Shown here in pieces: positions 49,525 to 60,899 of a stretch of DNA of 64,000 bases. The stretch is from Warburgia ugandensis (Eukaryota; Streptophyta; Magnoliopsida; Canellales; Canellaceae). Each line of letters opens with the position of its first letter. The first letter of the stretch is position 1. Below the pieces are notes generated by a model, which was not told the origin of the DNA, did no database searches, and saw only the letters and a list, made by a program, of their open reading frames with translations. The stretch covers positions 18,840,414 to 18,904,413 of the forward strand of contig CP141134.1 in assembly GCA_035236585.1 (NCBI GenBank), in the 5' to 3' direction. Position numbers and translations under genes: made by a program.

Positions 49525-50629
49525 TGAGCCCATATCTTTTCACATTGGTAATGGATGAGTTAATAAAAAATCTGCAGAGGAGATTCCATGGTGCATGCTA
49601 TTTGCTAATATAGTTTTCATTGATGAGACAAGGGAGGGTGAAAACACAAAGCTAGAGTAATGGAGAGAAGCATTAGAAACTAGAGGATTTAAAATTAGCT
49701 AAACTAAGATGGAGTATATGGAAAGCAATTTTAGTAAGGAGAGGAGTGAGAGTAGAAACTGATAACTAAGAAGTCCCCATAAAAGACTATTTTTGGTACT
49801 TGTGATTGACAATTCATGAGAGTGGAGAGATTGAGAGGGAGATTATCCAGAGAATCCAAGTGGGTTGGAACAAATGAAGATATGCATCTGGTGTCTTATG
49901 TGATCAACAGGTGCCACTCAAACTAAAAGGAAAATTCTATAAAATGGTTATAAGGCCAACCATGCTCTATGGATCAAAGTATTGGGCAATTAAAGAACAT
50001 CATGTTCATAGGCTGAGCATAGCAGAAATGAAGATGTTGAGATGGAAGAGTAGCAAGACAAGAAAGGATAGAATTAGGAATGAAAATATTAGAGGAAACT
50101 TAGGGGTAGCATCAATAGGTAACAAGATGAGGGAGATTAGACTTTGATGGTTGGGACATGTCCAACGAAAGCCAAAAGTAGCACTAGTTAAAAGAAGTGA
50201 GGCAATGCAAGTAGAAGGTTCTAAAAGGGCAAGGAGAAGGCCTAGAAGAACATGCATAAAAGTGGTGAGAAAAGATTTAAAAATGTTGGTACTAAATGAA
50301 GCCATGATACTTAATAGAGGAGAATAGAGGAACAAGACTCATGTGGCCGAACCCCAATTGGGATAAGGTCTTGATGATGATGATGATGATAACTAGGACA
50401 TTATTAGCACTTTCAAGTTTAGGTTCAGTTATTCAGTTTTTGATTCGATGAACTATAATATGTCATAAGATAATAACTAAGTTTACACAATTTTTGTATA
50501 ATTAAAGACAATACTAGTGTAAATAATCATCTGCATTAACTTATACCTTATCAAAGCATAGAAATTAATAAACTTTCCAAGATAGCAATCTTAATCCACT
50601 TACCTCATGTGGCATTATCCTCAGTTTGA

Positions 50630-51123
50630 GGGCGTACTTCCTTTGGCTCTTTTCATTTGATTGACCAATCTATAGATTTGGTTGTTGATCCATAAATGGA
50701 TGGCTCTGATCATGTCTCTGCCACTAATTAGTGTACCAGAAGTCAAAGATATGCTAATATGTCACTTCAACCATGGAATCACCATAGATCAGAGAGAGAT
50801 GTAGTGCCTGATCTCACATATCTGGAGTCAAATGGTTGATCAACAATCAGATCCTAAGAAAGAGCTAGATATGATATTGTTCTAGGGTTTGGTGATAGAT
50901 CCATAGTTAGATCAAGATGAATACTCGAATTAATTATAAATCTACGTTCATATTCACTAATCAACGATTGGTCTAGGTGAGGGGCTAGACCAATCACATA
51001 TCAGATGGTTTGATGTGAAATCTACATCAAGATTGAATTAGGCTCTCATATTAAACACATATCTAGGTACTAAGTGGCTAATCAAGTGTTAGGTCATCTC
51101 AAAGGGGTGGATCGGTCATATAT
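50630..51123. repeat. GATC-rich degenerate tandem repeat, left half
   Basis: Recurring GATCAGA, TTGATC, GGTTGATCAAC and CACATATC phrases at spacing near 60 bp. It breaks off exactly where the gypsy element begins (51124) and the same kind of repeat resumes at 56905. Confidence 0.6.
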
Positions 51124-51561
51124 TGTGACAACTTGGGTTTTCACATGCATTTTTAAAATACAATAACTAATTCCTAAGGCGGGATCCCTATTAGAAAGCA
51201 ATGCAATGCAGTGGAAAAATCTTTTTGTTTTAAACTCATTTTGAAAACCCCAAGTGTCATTTTCTTTCTCAACAACCAAAGTAGTTTTTGAAAATTACTA
51301 TATTCATAAATGTCTTCCCAGGTCTATCTAGTCACAGCTCACAGCCCAACTGTAACTAAATACATATACATGTCCAAAGGGGCAGAGAGTTTACTTACAT
51401 TCATACTTGTCCCTTCTTCATTTACTTGATTGTAGCACTAACATGTTCTTGATGCTTCTTCTACTCGTGAATGGAGCTATCCTGAAAAACAATATATTTG
51501 GGTGAGTATTTCTCATACTCAGTAGGTGATCTTATACTACTATTCTTCCGGAGGTATTACA
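51124..51561 (-). repeat. 3' LTR, internally deleted (438 bp)
   Basis: 51124-51545 is nearly identical to 54046-54466; after that only 16 bp (TTCCGGAGGTATTACA) remain before the polypurine tract. Confidence 0.85.
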
Positions 51562-54027
51562 TCATTACCCCCTTACAAGAATTTCATCCTCAAAATTCTA
51601 CAAATTATTGCCTTCCAATCAGATAACTTCTTGATGAACCTATTCTTCCAGAGGACTCCCTTGAATTAAGAAAATTCTTTTGCTTCATTTCCATACTTCT
51701 TTTGTCTACTAATCCATTATTCCGTCATCTAATACTCTAATTGGGTTAATCATTAGCGTAATGTTGTCTTTAAAATTCTATTCATACTATCTTGTAAATA
51801 ATCCTAGGCACATTCTCAATTTATCATTTTTATAATTCCTTCTACAAGGCCTTACATATATATTGTCAATATATTTTATCCATTTACTTTAAGTATATAT
51901 GGGCCGCTTTCGCTAAGTTATTGTCAACCATTCAGTTTTTATTTGTCATGAGGTATCGTCATACGTAGTGATTTTCTCAATTCCTTAAAATTTACCTTTC
52001 AAATGCCTCCTCATACTTAGCTTATAATAATAATTCTCATTCATGCTTATTTGCGTTTCTTTTCAATTCAAGTCAACAGCATCTTTTAAATCCAAGATAA
52101 CCTCTACACCCTCTCAGGGTATCTATTAAGGTTTGGAAAAATTTGGTATCTATTCAGGTTTGGAAAAATCTGTCTCATTGGTGGAGATCGCTCCTGTCTC
52201 GGTTGCTGCTGTACTCATGTACTCGTAGCTCCTCCATGATGTGGCTTAATCCACTGACCTCATACCCTTAAATGACTTAGTCTAACAAGTAACTTCTTTT
52301 AGGGAAAACTCACGTCTAAATACTTATAACATTCCTCTGAGTATATAACTTAGACTACTGCCTAATAGATACTAACATATCTGATTAAAGAAGTGAGACA
52401 CTTTTATTTAGTCAATAGTACACCAAAGGAAATGACTAAATGATGGCCTTAAGATACTTGCTCTTCCAATCTTCCTCTAAGACATCATATTGACCCTTGA
52501 TGATACCCTAGTTGCTGAAAAAACAAATGGGCACGTCGCTGTCCTGTCTTTTTCCCTTTTTCAATAGAACTTTATTTAATCATATAGTGGCAAGGTAGGA
52601 TATCATCAACTTTTCCTTTTTCCTTGTTATGGACTATATCCACTGGCGTTCCTCATAAGCTAATGGATCCGATAAGATTCTAATTGCAACAATTGATATA
52701 GACATCAAACCACTTGTAGAATTTAATTTCTAGTGGATCACCATCCTTCTTTGGAAATTTCTTGCAACATAATGTCCTTACATTCAATACTCTACTCAAA
52801 GTCTTAAATCCCCTCTGCTTTATCTCTATTATACCTTTTTACACTAACATCATCACCAACTCAACTATTATTATTCCTTTGAATTTGATTGGTTTATCTT
52901 CCCAGATGATTCACAATGAAAGATTTGTATGGATCTATTCTTTCCTCAATAAAGCCATGACCTTTTTCTATTCACCCATTACTTATAGTTGCATCTCTAT
53001 CTCGTTCTCTCTTTTCTTCTTTATCGGTCAAAATCCTTATTTTGTCTACTTAGATCAATGTCTCCATTTGAGTGGTTGCATATACTCGATCTTTTTGTCA
53101 GATAGGAGAAACTTAAGACTTCTAGGAAATGTTGAAGTTTCCTAATATCATCGAAATCCTTAATTGCCTGTAGCCTCAATAAAATTCATACAGTGTCTTA
53201 ATAATGGCATTGACACTTTGATCATGTTATACTTCTCTTATAAGGTCATGTCAGGATCAATCTATTATCACAGACCTGTCATCCCTACATCAAAATCTTT
53301 TGGTAACTCTGTCGAATACATTTCCCTATCATATTCGTGTTATATTCCTCTTAATCACATAATATGTCAATTATACATATCTTCTGATATGCTCCATTAT
53401 ACTCAGGTTATCATTATTAGATAGCACTTTATTCTTCATAAGACTCCAATTAAGTTATCCAAAATCGAGTTAAGTCCTTTAGGATCCATACCTTTGTGAT
53501 CTAGTACAGTTATCTCATAATATCATCTTGTATTCTCATCCTTATTAGATTATCATCAAAATCTTCTAATGACTCTATTATGCTCAACTTCCTTGTCACT
53601 CTTCTCAAATTTCTTCTTTTACATCCCCTACCATACTCCTGTTATATCCCTTTTTCTAATATACTCACATTCTGATATTCTTTAGAAGGGTAGGATAGCC
53701 CTCTAGGTTCTTCAATTTTCTCACCTTTGGTGAGATAAGTTCACTAACATCTTCATTCATCATTCTCACCGTAATCTGAGTTTCCCTGTTTGCACCACAC
53801 AACAATCCTTAATCCTTAAGTCGTCTTAGACTAGATTTTGGATAAGGTTTGCACTATCTATGGCCTAAGTATTTGCTAGATCCATATCCTTTTTCACCTA
53901 TTTATTTATGGTGAGATGCTTTGTGAGTTAGTATCATTTCTCACGCTAGTCATCTCTACTACTTCTTTTTACTTATCTTGGTTGTCTATGTCCTTGGACA
54001 TGCTGGGTTGGCTGTGAAAGGATAAAA
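51562..54027 (-). pseudogene. Internal region of the gypsy-type element, coding remnants only
   Basis: The part nearest the 3' LTR ends with FEDEILVRG on the minus strand, typical for the end of a gypsy pol. Around 52190-52260 a gag-like start (MEELRVHEYSSN) may be present. The remainder has no frame above about 130 codons and could not be aligned by eye to reverse transcriptase or integrase, so the element is probably non-autonomous or heavily deleted. Confidence 0.5.
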
Positions 54028-54043
54028 CTGGGCTCTGATACCA
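54028..54043 (-). other. Primer-binding site for initiator tRNA-Met
   Basis: CTGGGCTCTGATACCA on this strand is TGGTATCAGAGCCCAG on the minus strand, a perfect match to the start of the plant tRNA-iMet primer-binding consensus, 2 nt inside the LTR edge at 54046. Confidence 0.92.
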
Positions 54044-54045
54044 AC

Positions 54046-56884
54046 TATGACGACCCGAGTTTTCACATGCATTTTTAAAATACAATAACTAATTCCTAAG
54101 GCGGGATCCCTATTAGAAAGCAATGCAATGCAGCGGAAAAATCTTTTTGTTTTAAACTCATTTTGAAAACCCAGAGTGTCATTTCTTTCTCAACAACCAA
54201 AGTAGTTTTTGAAAATTATTGTATTCATAAATGTCTTCCCAGGTCTATCCAGTCATAGCTCACAGCCCAACTGTAACTAAATACATATACATGTCCAAAG
54301 GGGCAGAGAGTTTACTTACATTCATACTTGTCCTTTCTTCATTTACTTAATTGTAGCACTAACATGTTCCTGATGCTTCTTCTACTCTTGAGTGCAGCTA
54401 TCCTGAAAAATAATATATTTGAGTGAGTATTTCTCATACTCAGTAGGTGATCTGATACTACTATTTTAAAAACACGGTAAGTAACATGCATGATTCCAAG
54501 AGGTTTTAATGTAAAACATCAGTGATTCCTTTTGGGTAAGCATGCATAGTTATGCATAAAACATAAGCTTATTTATGCAATTTCATTCATGAAATCCGTA
54601 TGCAAAGCACGTCATCTAAATATGACTAAAAACCATAAAATAGAAATCAATAGATCCATATACGAAGATCTCGGCAAATGCATCAAACCAGCGAGTCAAA
54701 TATAATAATATGAAACTCTTCAAATAGTCATCGTTCAAGCAGATGCTAGTATCATGCACATACGTCACGCCAATTGGTCACGAGTACTCGTATACGACCC
54801 TCTCAATGCTATATGCAAATCAATCACACTGAAATCATAGGGCCACTATGCTCCTCCACAGGGTGCCTCTTTTGGCGATCTGCGCACTTGGGACTTGAAG
54901 TTTTGTTCCCATCGCAGGCTGCCTCATTCGGCGATCTGCCTACTTCGAACTTAAGGTTTTATTCCTCACGCAAGTTGCCTCCTTCGGCTATCTACCCGCT
55001 ATCCCTGCGTAGGTTGCCTCATTCGGCGATCGACCTACTTAATATAGTGCCTATTAGGGTCAATAGCCCAAAAAGCATATACATAAAGAATCCAAGTCTC
55101 AAGCATCGAAATCATGCAATTTATACATTTATTTGCAAACCATGCGAGCGATGCATTCATAAAATCAGTTCCATGAAAGTAATTGCATTCAAGAGTAGAA
55201 GTAAACATCTGCATACTCATTATGCAAATATGATATCTCAAAAGGCATACTAAATACGAGAAATAAGTCAAATAAACCATTAGGGTTTGGAACATCTTTG
55301 AAAACTTAGTAGTATCAGACTACCTACAAATCAAGTATATTTGGAAATGCATTAAAACATAGCAGTATCAAACTACCTACAAATCAAATATAGTTGGAAA
55401 TGCATAAAAACATAGCAGCATCAGACTGCCTACATCGATGTTTTCTAGAGTTGTGTACCGACCCTGGTCTCCTTTATATAATCCTGGATACAAATGGATA
55501 ACAGGGAGTCCTTATCATTTTCTATGTATTTATAAATCACTATTTAGATCTCTAGATGAATGGCTAGGTCCTAATTTTTATAGTCTCATTAGGTCTGCGT
55601 CATTAATATGGACGCAATGGTTCTTTCGGATCCTTAATTGGAGTCCTACAGCCTTCGTAATTGTAGTTTTAGTGTCCCAAAATCACGGATGAGTCAATTT
55701 CGTCCACGCGGGGCCCACGCATGGTGATTCTCGGGACAGTTGCGTGCCCTGGTCGAACTAGGACCCGCATCCTTATGCCGCGCGTGTCCGAAGGCTGCGC
55801 TAGGGATAGTGTTTACATGCGCATGCATGCCCCAAATGGCGCACCAGGGTGCGCGTCCTAGACGGCGTCGCGCGGATGGTTCGAAGGTGCAGGTGTGCAC
55901 ACATCCTGGCTTCTCGGGGTGCTTGTGCGTCCTGGTTGAACCGAGACCACGCCTGGGACGTACCAAGGCCGCGCGCATCCACAGTCGCGCGTGCCTGTGC
56001 ACGATCGTGTGCCCGAGGTCCGTCCCACGGGGCTTAGTCCAGGTGTGCATCACACACCCGTGCCCCAGGATTGTCTCCTTCAGTGGTTTGGTTCTGGGTC
56101 TGGCGACTTCCAGCCAGAAAAAGCCAGAGCTGCCCTGGATCTGACCTGGGGAAGGGGAAGGGATGAGGAGGAGGGACCTGGGCAATGTCTGGCTTGATGG
56201 GTCGGCAGACCCATCGAGTCTAGGTTTCCTTCGGGATTCCTAGATGGAAAACACCCAGATCTGGCGTGGATCTGGGCAGGGAAGAAGGGGGGAAAACTTA
56301 AGGAGTAAAGGCTGCTTCCCTGGGTAGGCCAGAGCGATGCCCATTGCCAGAGGAGAGGTTTCTTCACACTGAAAACCTTGGTCGGAATCCTCCCTTGAAC
56401 CATCAAAGAAGGTGGAGAAGAAAGGGAAAAACGATGCTTGGAGTGGGAGGGGGAAGAGGGCCTTTTAAAGAGGGTGAAACACGGTGTTGCCAATGGCGGT
56501 GCCGCCATTTCTGCCGCCTCACAGACGCAGTGCTTGGAAGGGTCGAGAATGGCGGTGGTTGGAGATAGGGGACGACCTTGGGGGGTGCCGTTAGTAAAAT
56601 GGCCCCCTGTGTTTTCGGGTCGTTCTATTTTAAGTGTATTTTACACAAATGCCCCTCTATCTTCAAACGTCCATAACTTTGTCATATGAATTCTGTTTTC
56701 GGTATTCTTTGAGGCGTTGGATTCCATTTTTCGAGTAGAATATAATGGTACTAATTTGTCTTACAAATTCCTTTGTTTACTATTTTAAATAAACTTAACA
56801 TTTAACATGGTTAATTTCATATAGAAGGTCCAATTCATTTTTATAATGGATGCAAAAATAGCGTAAAATGCTCGGGGCATTACA
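54046..56884 (-). repeat. 5' LTR (2,839 bp)
   Basis: Begins TATGACGACCCGAG (expected TGTGAC, one change) and ends GCTCGGGGCATTACA on this strand. It contains a 4-unit array at 54861-55050, a very GC-rich block at about 55700-56570, and the conserved TTGGATTCCATTTTTCGAG at 56717. Its first 420 bp match 51124-51545. Confidence 0.85.
54861..55050. repeat. Minisatellite inside the 5' LTR
   Basis: Four copies of GGTTGCCTCATTCGGCGATC with variants start at about 54861, 54917, 54973 and 55011. Spacing is 56, 56 and about 38 bp. Confidence 0.8.
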
Positions 56885-56904
56885 CATTTATGATGTTTAG
56901 TGAT

Positions 56905-57305
56905 TGATCTAGTTTAGATCATGTTGAATGGATCAGATTGGTCTCATATCTGAGTTTCAATGACCAATCAATGGTTGGATCATGATGAATGGATCAGATT
57001 GGTCACAGATCTGAATTTCAATGACTAGTCAATGGTTGGATCATGATGAATGGATCAGATCAGTCACATATCAAGGTGTTGGTGACTGATCAATGGTTGG
57101 ATCTTGTGGGGGTTTGCAAATTGATCACAAATCTAACTTTTGGGGACAGATCGATGGTCAGATTACCATGAATAGTTGGATTAGTTGTAGATCTATCGTT
57201 TGGGGAAAGATCAATGATCTGATCATGATGGATGGTCAAATCAGTCACAGCTATGATGATTTAGTGTTTGATCATGATCAACGATCAAATCTATTTGAGT
57301 TTGCA
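56905..57305. repeat. GATC-rich tandem repeat, right half (61-bp unit)
   Basis: GATCATGATGAATGGATCAG-type units begin at 56917, 56978, 57039 and 57100, exactly 61 bp apart, followed by more diverged units up to about 57300. Each unit also carries CAATGGTTGGATC and CACATATC/CACAGATC. Confidence 0.88.
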
Positions 57306-57309
57306 TAGA

Positions 57310-58270
57310 TTGGATGAGAGACATGGGTCACTAGCTTACGGTGGTTGCAAGGGAGGAGTATCAGGTGCGTTGGCATCGTTTGCTGGTCAGGCGCTAGTGA
57401 AGAGCGGGAAAGGCAAGAAGGGGAAGAGGGAGAAGGGCTCTAGTGTGCAGGTGACTAGCTCAAGTAGTTAGCCAAAAGGAAAGGAGGAAGAGTAGAGAGG
57501 AGGGGAATGGACTAGCGTGGCTTGTCGAGGAAGGACGGGGAGAGAGGATGAGGAAAATGGGACGTGTGCTGCCCGGGCTGTGCCGGTCGAAGAAGGATGG
57601 GGAGAGAGGAGGAAAATGGGAAGTACACCGGTCGATTTGCATCGGTCCAAGAAGAATGAAAGAGAGAGAGTGGTTGTCATGCCAATGATGGGCCTGTCGA
57701 TGCTCCGTCAGAGAAGATATAGAGAAGAAAAACTGGGGTTTTCAAGTTCTATTGCTTCTGTCAGTGAAGGGAAGGGAAAGTGGGTTCCAGCACTGGCAGG
57801 CAACCCCCGACTCGGACACCACATGAGACCAGATACGAGACGAGCAAAGATCTGGAGAGCAGTAGGACTTTTCTAGCCTCGATCAGTGATGGGGGAAGAA
57901 GAAGGTCGGGAAGGTGGGTTTTGTGAAGTTGCTGAAGAGAACATAGAGAGAGAAGGCTTTTTTGGGTGCAAACAGCGACCGCCCGAAGTGGAGAACGGAG
58001 AGCAGTCTCGGTTAGCGATTTATGTCAGTCTGATAGCCATGCCGATGGGGGATTGGAGTGAAGGGATGCTTGTCAGCTGTGAAATCCGAGTAGAGGGGGC
58101 AAACGCTAGGTTCTCTCCCTCCCTCCAGCATCCCCTAGTTTTTTGCCCTTTTTTAGGTCAGCGCTCAATTGAGGGGAGTGGGCTCATGCATGGCTGGTTT
58201 CCCCTGCATGTGTCAATCTCGTCTCCACTCATGGCGGATCAGTCTGTTGGGTCAAAGTTAAAATGAAGTA
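57310..58270. other. GC-rich block of the outer LTR, no supported gene
   Basis: Frames of 119 and 126 codons on the + strand (57517-57876, 57886-58266) and several on the minus strand overlap here. None shows a known motif, and similar GC-rich blocks with spurious frames sit in the other LTRs at matching places. I treat it as LTR sequence. Confidence 0.55.
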
Positions 58271-58507
58271 GGAGTGCCGTTATCAATTTTGACCATCTCA
58301 AATTAGTAAAAATTTAGGATTTTTTTACCTAATCTCTTTTTTGTACAAATTTAATGACATTGAAATCTTCTCGGCAAGTACATTTCAAATATTAAGATTT
58401 TGGGGTCAATTAATTGTCTCTCAAAATAACAATTGCATAGAACTCAAAATGCAGGATTTTAAATTTGCATTTCATTCAAATTAAAAATAAAAATTGGAGT
58501 TGTTACA

Positions 58508-59640
58508 ATAATTTTCACTATAAGTCCTTCCATCTTATTTTCATCAACTGATGTTGAGCATATGCCCCACAATGTATATATTAATATTTTAAAATAATCT
58601 TTCAAAGAATTTATCCAAAGACCATTGAAAAAATGATAGTTTAGAGACAACTATTTCTTGTAGATAGTTTGAATCTCACAAAAGAAGATGACCACGGCTT
58701 TTTGTAGAAGAAATTTAAAATCTCCATATAATACTCTTTCTTTTGGAGTTCTAAAAATTAGTTTTAATTCAAGAATCTTGAAATCTTAATATATGGACAC
58801 TCAAACTCTAGCTGATTTCTAGTGAAAAAAGATTCATATCTCGCTAAAGAAGATGATTAGAGTTTTTTGCTGGTAAGATTTAAATTTCTACACGATACCC
58901 TTTTATTGGAATTTTAAAAAATAAATTTCAAATGTGGATCTATAAATTGATCTAATCCATGTCCTTATATTTGCAAAATATTTTGTGGGAAATGGGTTTA
59001 TATTTTTGTTAAAAAATGGTCATTGAAATTTATAGCTGGCTAACCTTAAGAGAAGGGGAGACAAAGATACAAAACTATCAGCAAACACAATTTAATCCCT
59101 AGACTGTTAATTTTTATTCTGGTCCTTAAGGATATTTAGTGAATTTTTTTAAAGACATTATAATATATGTGGGGGGACCCATTCTAGACTCTCAAAATTA
59201 TTCAATAGTTTGAGAGCTAATTTGTAAAAAATTATAAGACTGAAATTTAACAAAGCTATAGGTCGAATAATTAGACTCTACTTATCTTTAACAAATCATA
59301 CATCGATTTACTGGCGCAAACAGCAGATAATGACTCAGCTATGGCTATGGGATCATGGGAGTTTGGCCCATAAACTCAATTAACTACTGACAACAAATGC
59401 TCGGCCATTAATCACGACTAAGACGTAAGGCTAGTCTAGTTATGTAACAAATACAACAAAATGACTAAAGGTGCTATCCTTTGTGAGACCTAAGAAAGTT
59501 ATGCCCAGGATTTCTAAGCTGAGAGTGGCAACCTCTCCGTCGTTTTTATGTAATGTCTGGGGTGAAATGTCATAATGTTTGCAGAGAATGCTACGTTGAC
59601 TGGATTATTTGTATAGTAATCCCATTTTATGCGGCTCACC
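58508..59640. other. Intergenic AT-rich DNA
   Basis: No gene, RNA or repeat termini recognised between the outer LTR end and the Au SINE. Confidence 0.5.
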
Positions 59641-59654
59641 TATATGTAATTTGA

Positions 59655-59827
59655 CTTTGGTGCAACAATAGAGTCGCTGTCGTGTGACCTTGAGGTTATG
59701 GGTTCAAGGCGTGAAAACAGCATCTTGCAAAATGCAAGGTAAAGCTGCATTCTATTAACCCATGTGGTCCGCCTCTTCCCAAGACCCCATCTATGCGGGA
59801 GCTTCATGCTCAGAGTGCCCCTTTAGG
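59655..59827 (+). mobile_element. Au SINE with target-site duplication
   Basis: The head GGTGCAACAATAGAGTCG and GACCTTGAGGTTATGGGTTC is followed by the Au body (CATCTTGCAAAATGCAAGG, CATGTGGTCCGCCTCTTCCC, ATGCGGGAGCTTCATGC). TATATGTAATTTGA (59641-59654) and TATATATAATTTGA (59828-59841) flank it, one mismatch. Confidence 0.88.
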
Positions 59828-59885
59828 TATATATAATTTGATTCATTCATCTTATTGTTCTGAATTTAAATGACTTATTGATAAT

Positions 59886-59905
59886 ATATATATATATATA
59901 TATAG
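59886..59905. repeat. (AT)n microsatellite
   Basis: About ten AT dinucleotides just right of the Au SINE, followed by AGATAGATAG. Confidence 0.85.
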
Positions 59906-60859
59906 ATAGATAGACGATTCTAACCACTATAAACTATAAAAATGTCAATGTCTAAATATAACTGTTAGATACTTTTAGATGCTAGAAACATCCTAATCAC
60001 CTATCTTTTTATTTATAACACATCAAAGGGTAAAGCACCAAGATGAAAGGGTTCTAACAGTGGGAAGTGAAGGTGGGTTGCTGCACCTCGTAGCATTACT
60101 CAGACTTGTAAATCTCGACGTCTCCAGAAAAGGCAGAAAAAAAAAGGAGCGACCAACTCATGCAAGTTCACCTTAGCGCTACCACCGGTACATGAGTGGG
60201 CCAACCTATGGTTGATTGGCACGTGCCCATTGGTGATGGATGATTGTCGCACCCAAAACAGTGGTGCTTGTAGGCTTGTAGCTCCCGTTATGGATATTGC
60301 TCTTAAAACCACCCGACTTCCCTGGCCTTCGCTCACCAGGGTCGAATTCAAGAAGACCCATCGATTAGACGACCCTAACCGTCCATCATCACAAGATTTT
60401 GGTTATTTCATGCCACTGGTTCGCACGTCCTAAAAATTTCTAGTTGGTTCCTGGATTTGTGCGTATACCTTGTTCAGCACACCGTTCCGTTCTCTCAATC
60501 TCTCGTGATCGAATTTTTAATATCAAGATAAGCTTTAATATAATCGAATAGGCAATTCCAAAAAGAATTCTTCCATCTCTACGGTGGAAAAAGATGCCAC
60601 CAAGATGGACGATCTGAACCGTTTATCTTCGACCCGCCCCATTTAGCCTGTTTAGCAAAACTTATTCTCATGGAAGGCTTCTAAATGTTAGCTTTCTTTG
60701 TTAAAATTTCAACGGACAAGAATTAAGATAAAAAAATCAGTGGCTAAAATCATCTAATTGTTTTGAAGTATGGTAGCTACATCGTAGGCGGCGTTCTTTT
60801 TCCGACTTCTTTCCACGTTGGGAAATCATTTTCATTTGACAAAAAAAAAAAAGCCAATT

Positions 60860-60899
<40 letters not shown>

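Larger units (their letters stand above)
43941..50388 (+). mobile_element. Full-length RTE LINE interrupted by a solo LTR
   Basis: Target-site duplications ATAACTAGGACA lie at 43929-43940 and 50389-50400. Without the LTR and its duplication the LINE is about 3.4 kb. In order it has a 5' end with GTCCCAAGCTCGG, a hairpin (44026-44152), three 68-69-bp monomers (44204-44409), endonuclease remnants (NIACIQETKWKGF at about 44550, GEHLNDHV at about 44905), a linker with FKAWQKTRSNENYEHYKNAKK (45495 onward), reverse transcriptase (GPDGIPIEVWKH at about 45925, LHQGLA up to the LTR and LSPYLFTLVMDEL after it), a C-terminal part (IRPTMLYGSKYWAIKEHH, EWRNKTHVAEPQLG-like) and a (GAT)n tail. Stops and frameshifts show it is dead. 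Confidence 0.9.
51124..56884 (-). mobile_element. Non-coding gypsy-type LTR retrotransposon with unequal LTRs
   Basis: On the minus strand the 5' LTR is 56884-54046 (2,839 bp), followed after 2 nt by the primer-binding site (54043-54028), an internal region of about 2.5 kb without intact frames, a purine-rich stretch (AAGGGGGTAATGA at about 51575-51562) and a 3' LTR of only 438 bp (51561-51124). The 3' LTR begins TGTAATACCTCCGGAA and then jumps to the last 420 bp of the 5' LTR, so about 2.4 kb are missing. Just before the purine tract the minus strand encodes NFEDEILVRG, the usual pol end of Ty3-gypsy elements; other internal sequence is too decayed to name. Flanking 5-mers do not match (TATAT, CATTT). 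Insertion is in a GATC-rich repeat. Confidence 0.8.
40722..58507 (-). repeat. Very long LTR (about 5.6 kb) split by two nested insertions
   Basis: The left edge TGTAACAACTTGAATTTTTG (40722) resembles the LTR start TGTGACAACTTGGGTTTTC at 51124. The right edge GGAGTTGTTACA (58496-58507) resembles the other LTR ends. Removing the LINE (with its duplication) and the gypsy element at 51124-56884 leaves 40722-43940, 50401-51123 and 56885-58507, together about 5,565 bp. The order of landmarks then follows the family: a CACTTACCTCATGTGGC phrase, a GATC-rich region, a GC-rich block at 57330-58240, and an AT-rich end. Flanking 5-mers are AAAAT and ATAAT, one mismatch. The reconstruction is an inference; each insertion in it is well supported separately. 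Confidence 0.5.

Noticed and set aside
49911-50335. Possible host gene with LYGSKYW motif
   Set aside because: It is the C-terminal part of the + strand RTE LINE, followed by its (GAT)n tail and duplication.
54774-55253. 159-codon + strand frame with repeated LPPSAIYPLS-like units
   Set aside because: Falls on the LTR minisatellite at 54861-55050; the repetition is of DNA origin.
55694-56689. Open frames up to 163 codons on both strands
   Set aside because: GC-rich block of the 5' LTR of the gypsy-type element; the frames overlap in most phases, as expected from base composition.
51119-56889. Target-site duplication of the 51124-56884 element
   Set aside because: TATAT and CATTT do not match; the limits rest on the LTR edges, primer-binding site and polypurine tract.
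57517-58266. Two adjacent + strand frames of 119 and 126 codons
   Set aside because: No recognisable domain, no splice logic, and position equivalent to GC-rich LTR blocks elsewhere.
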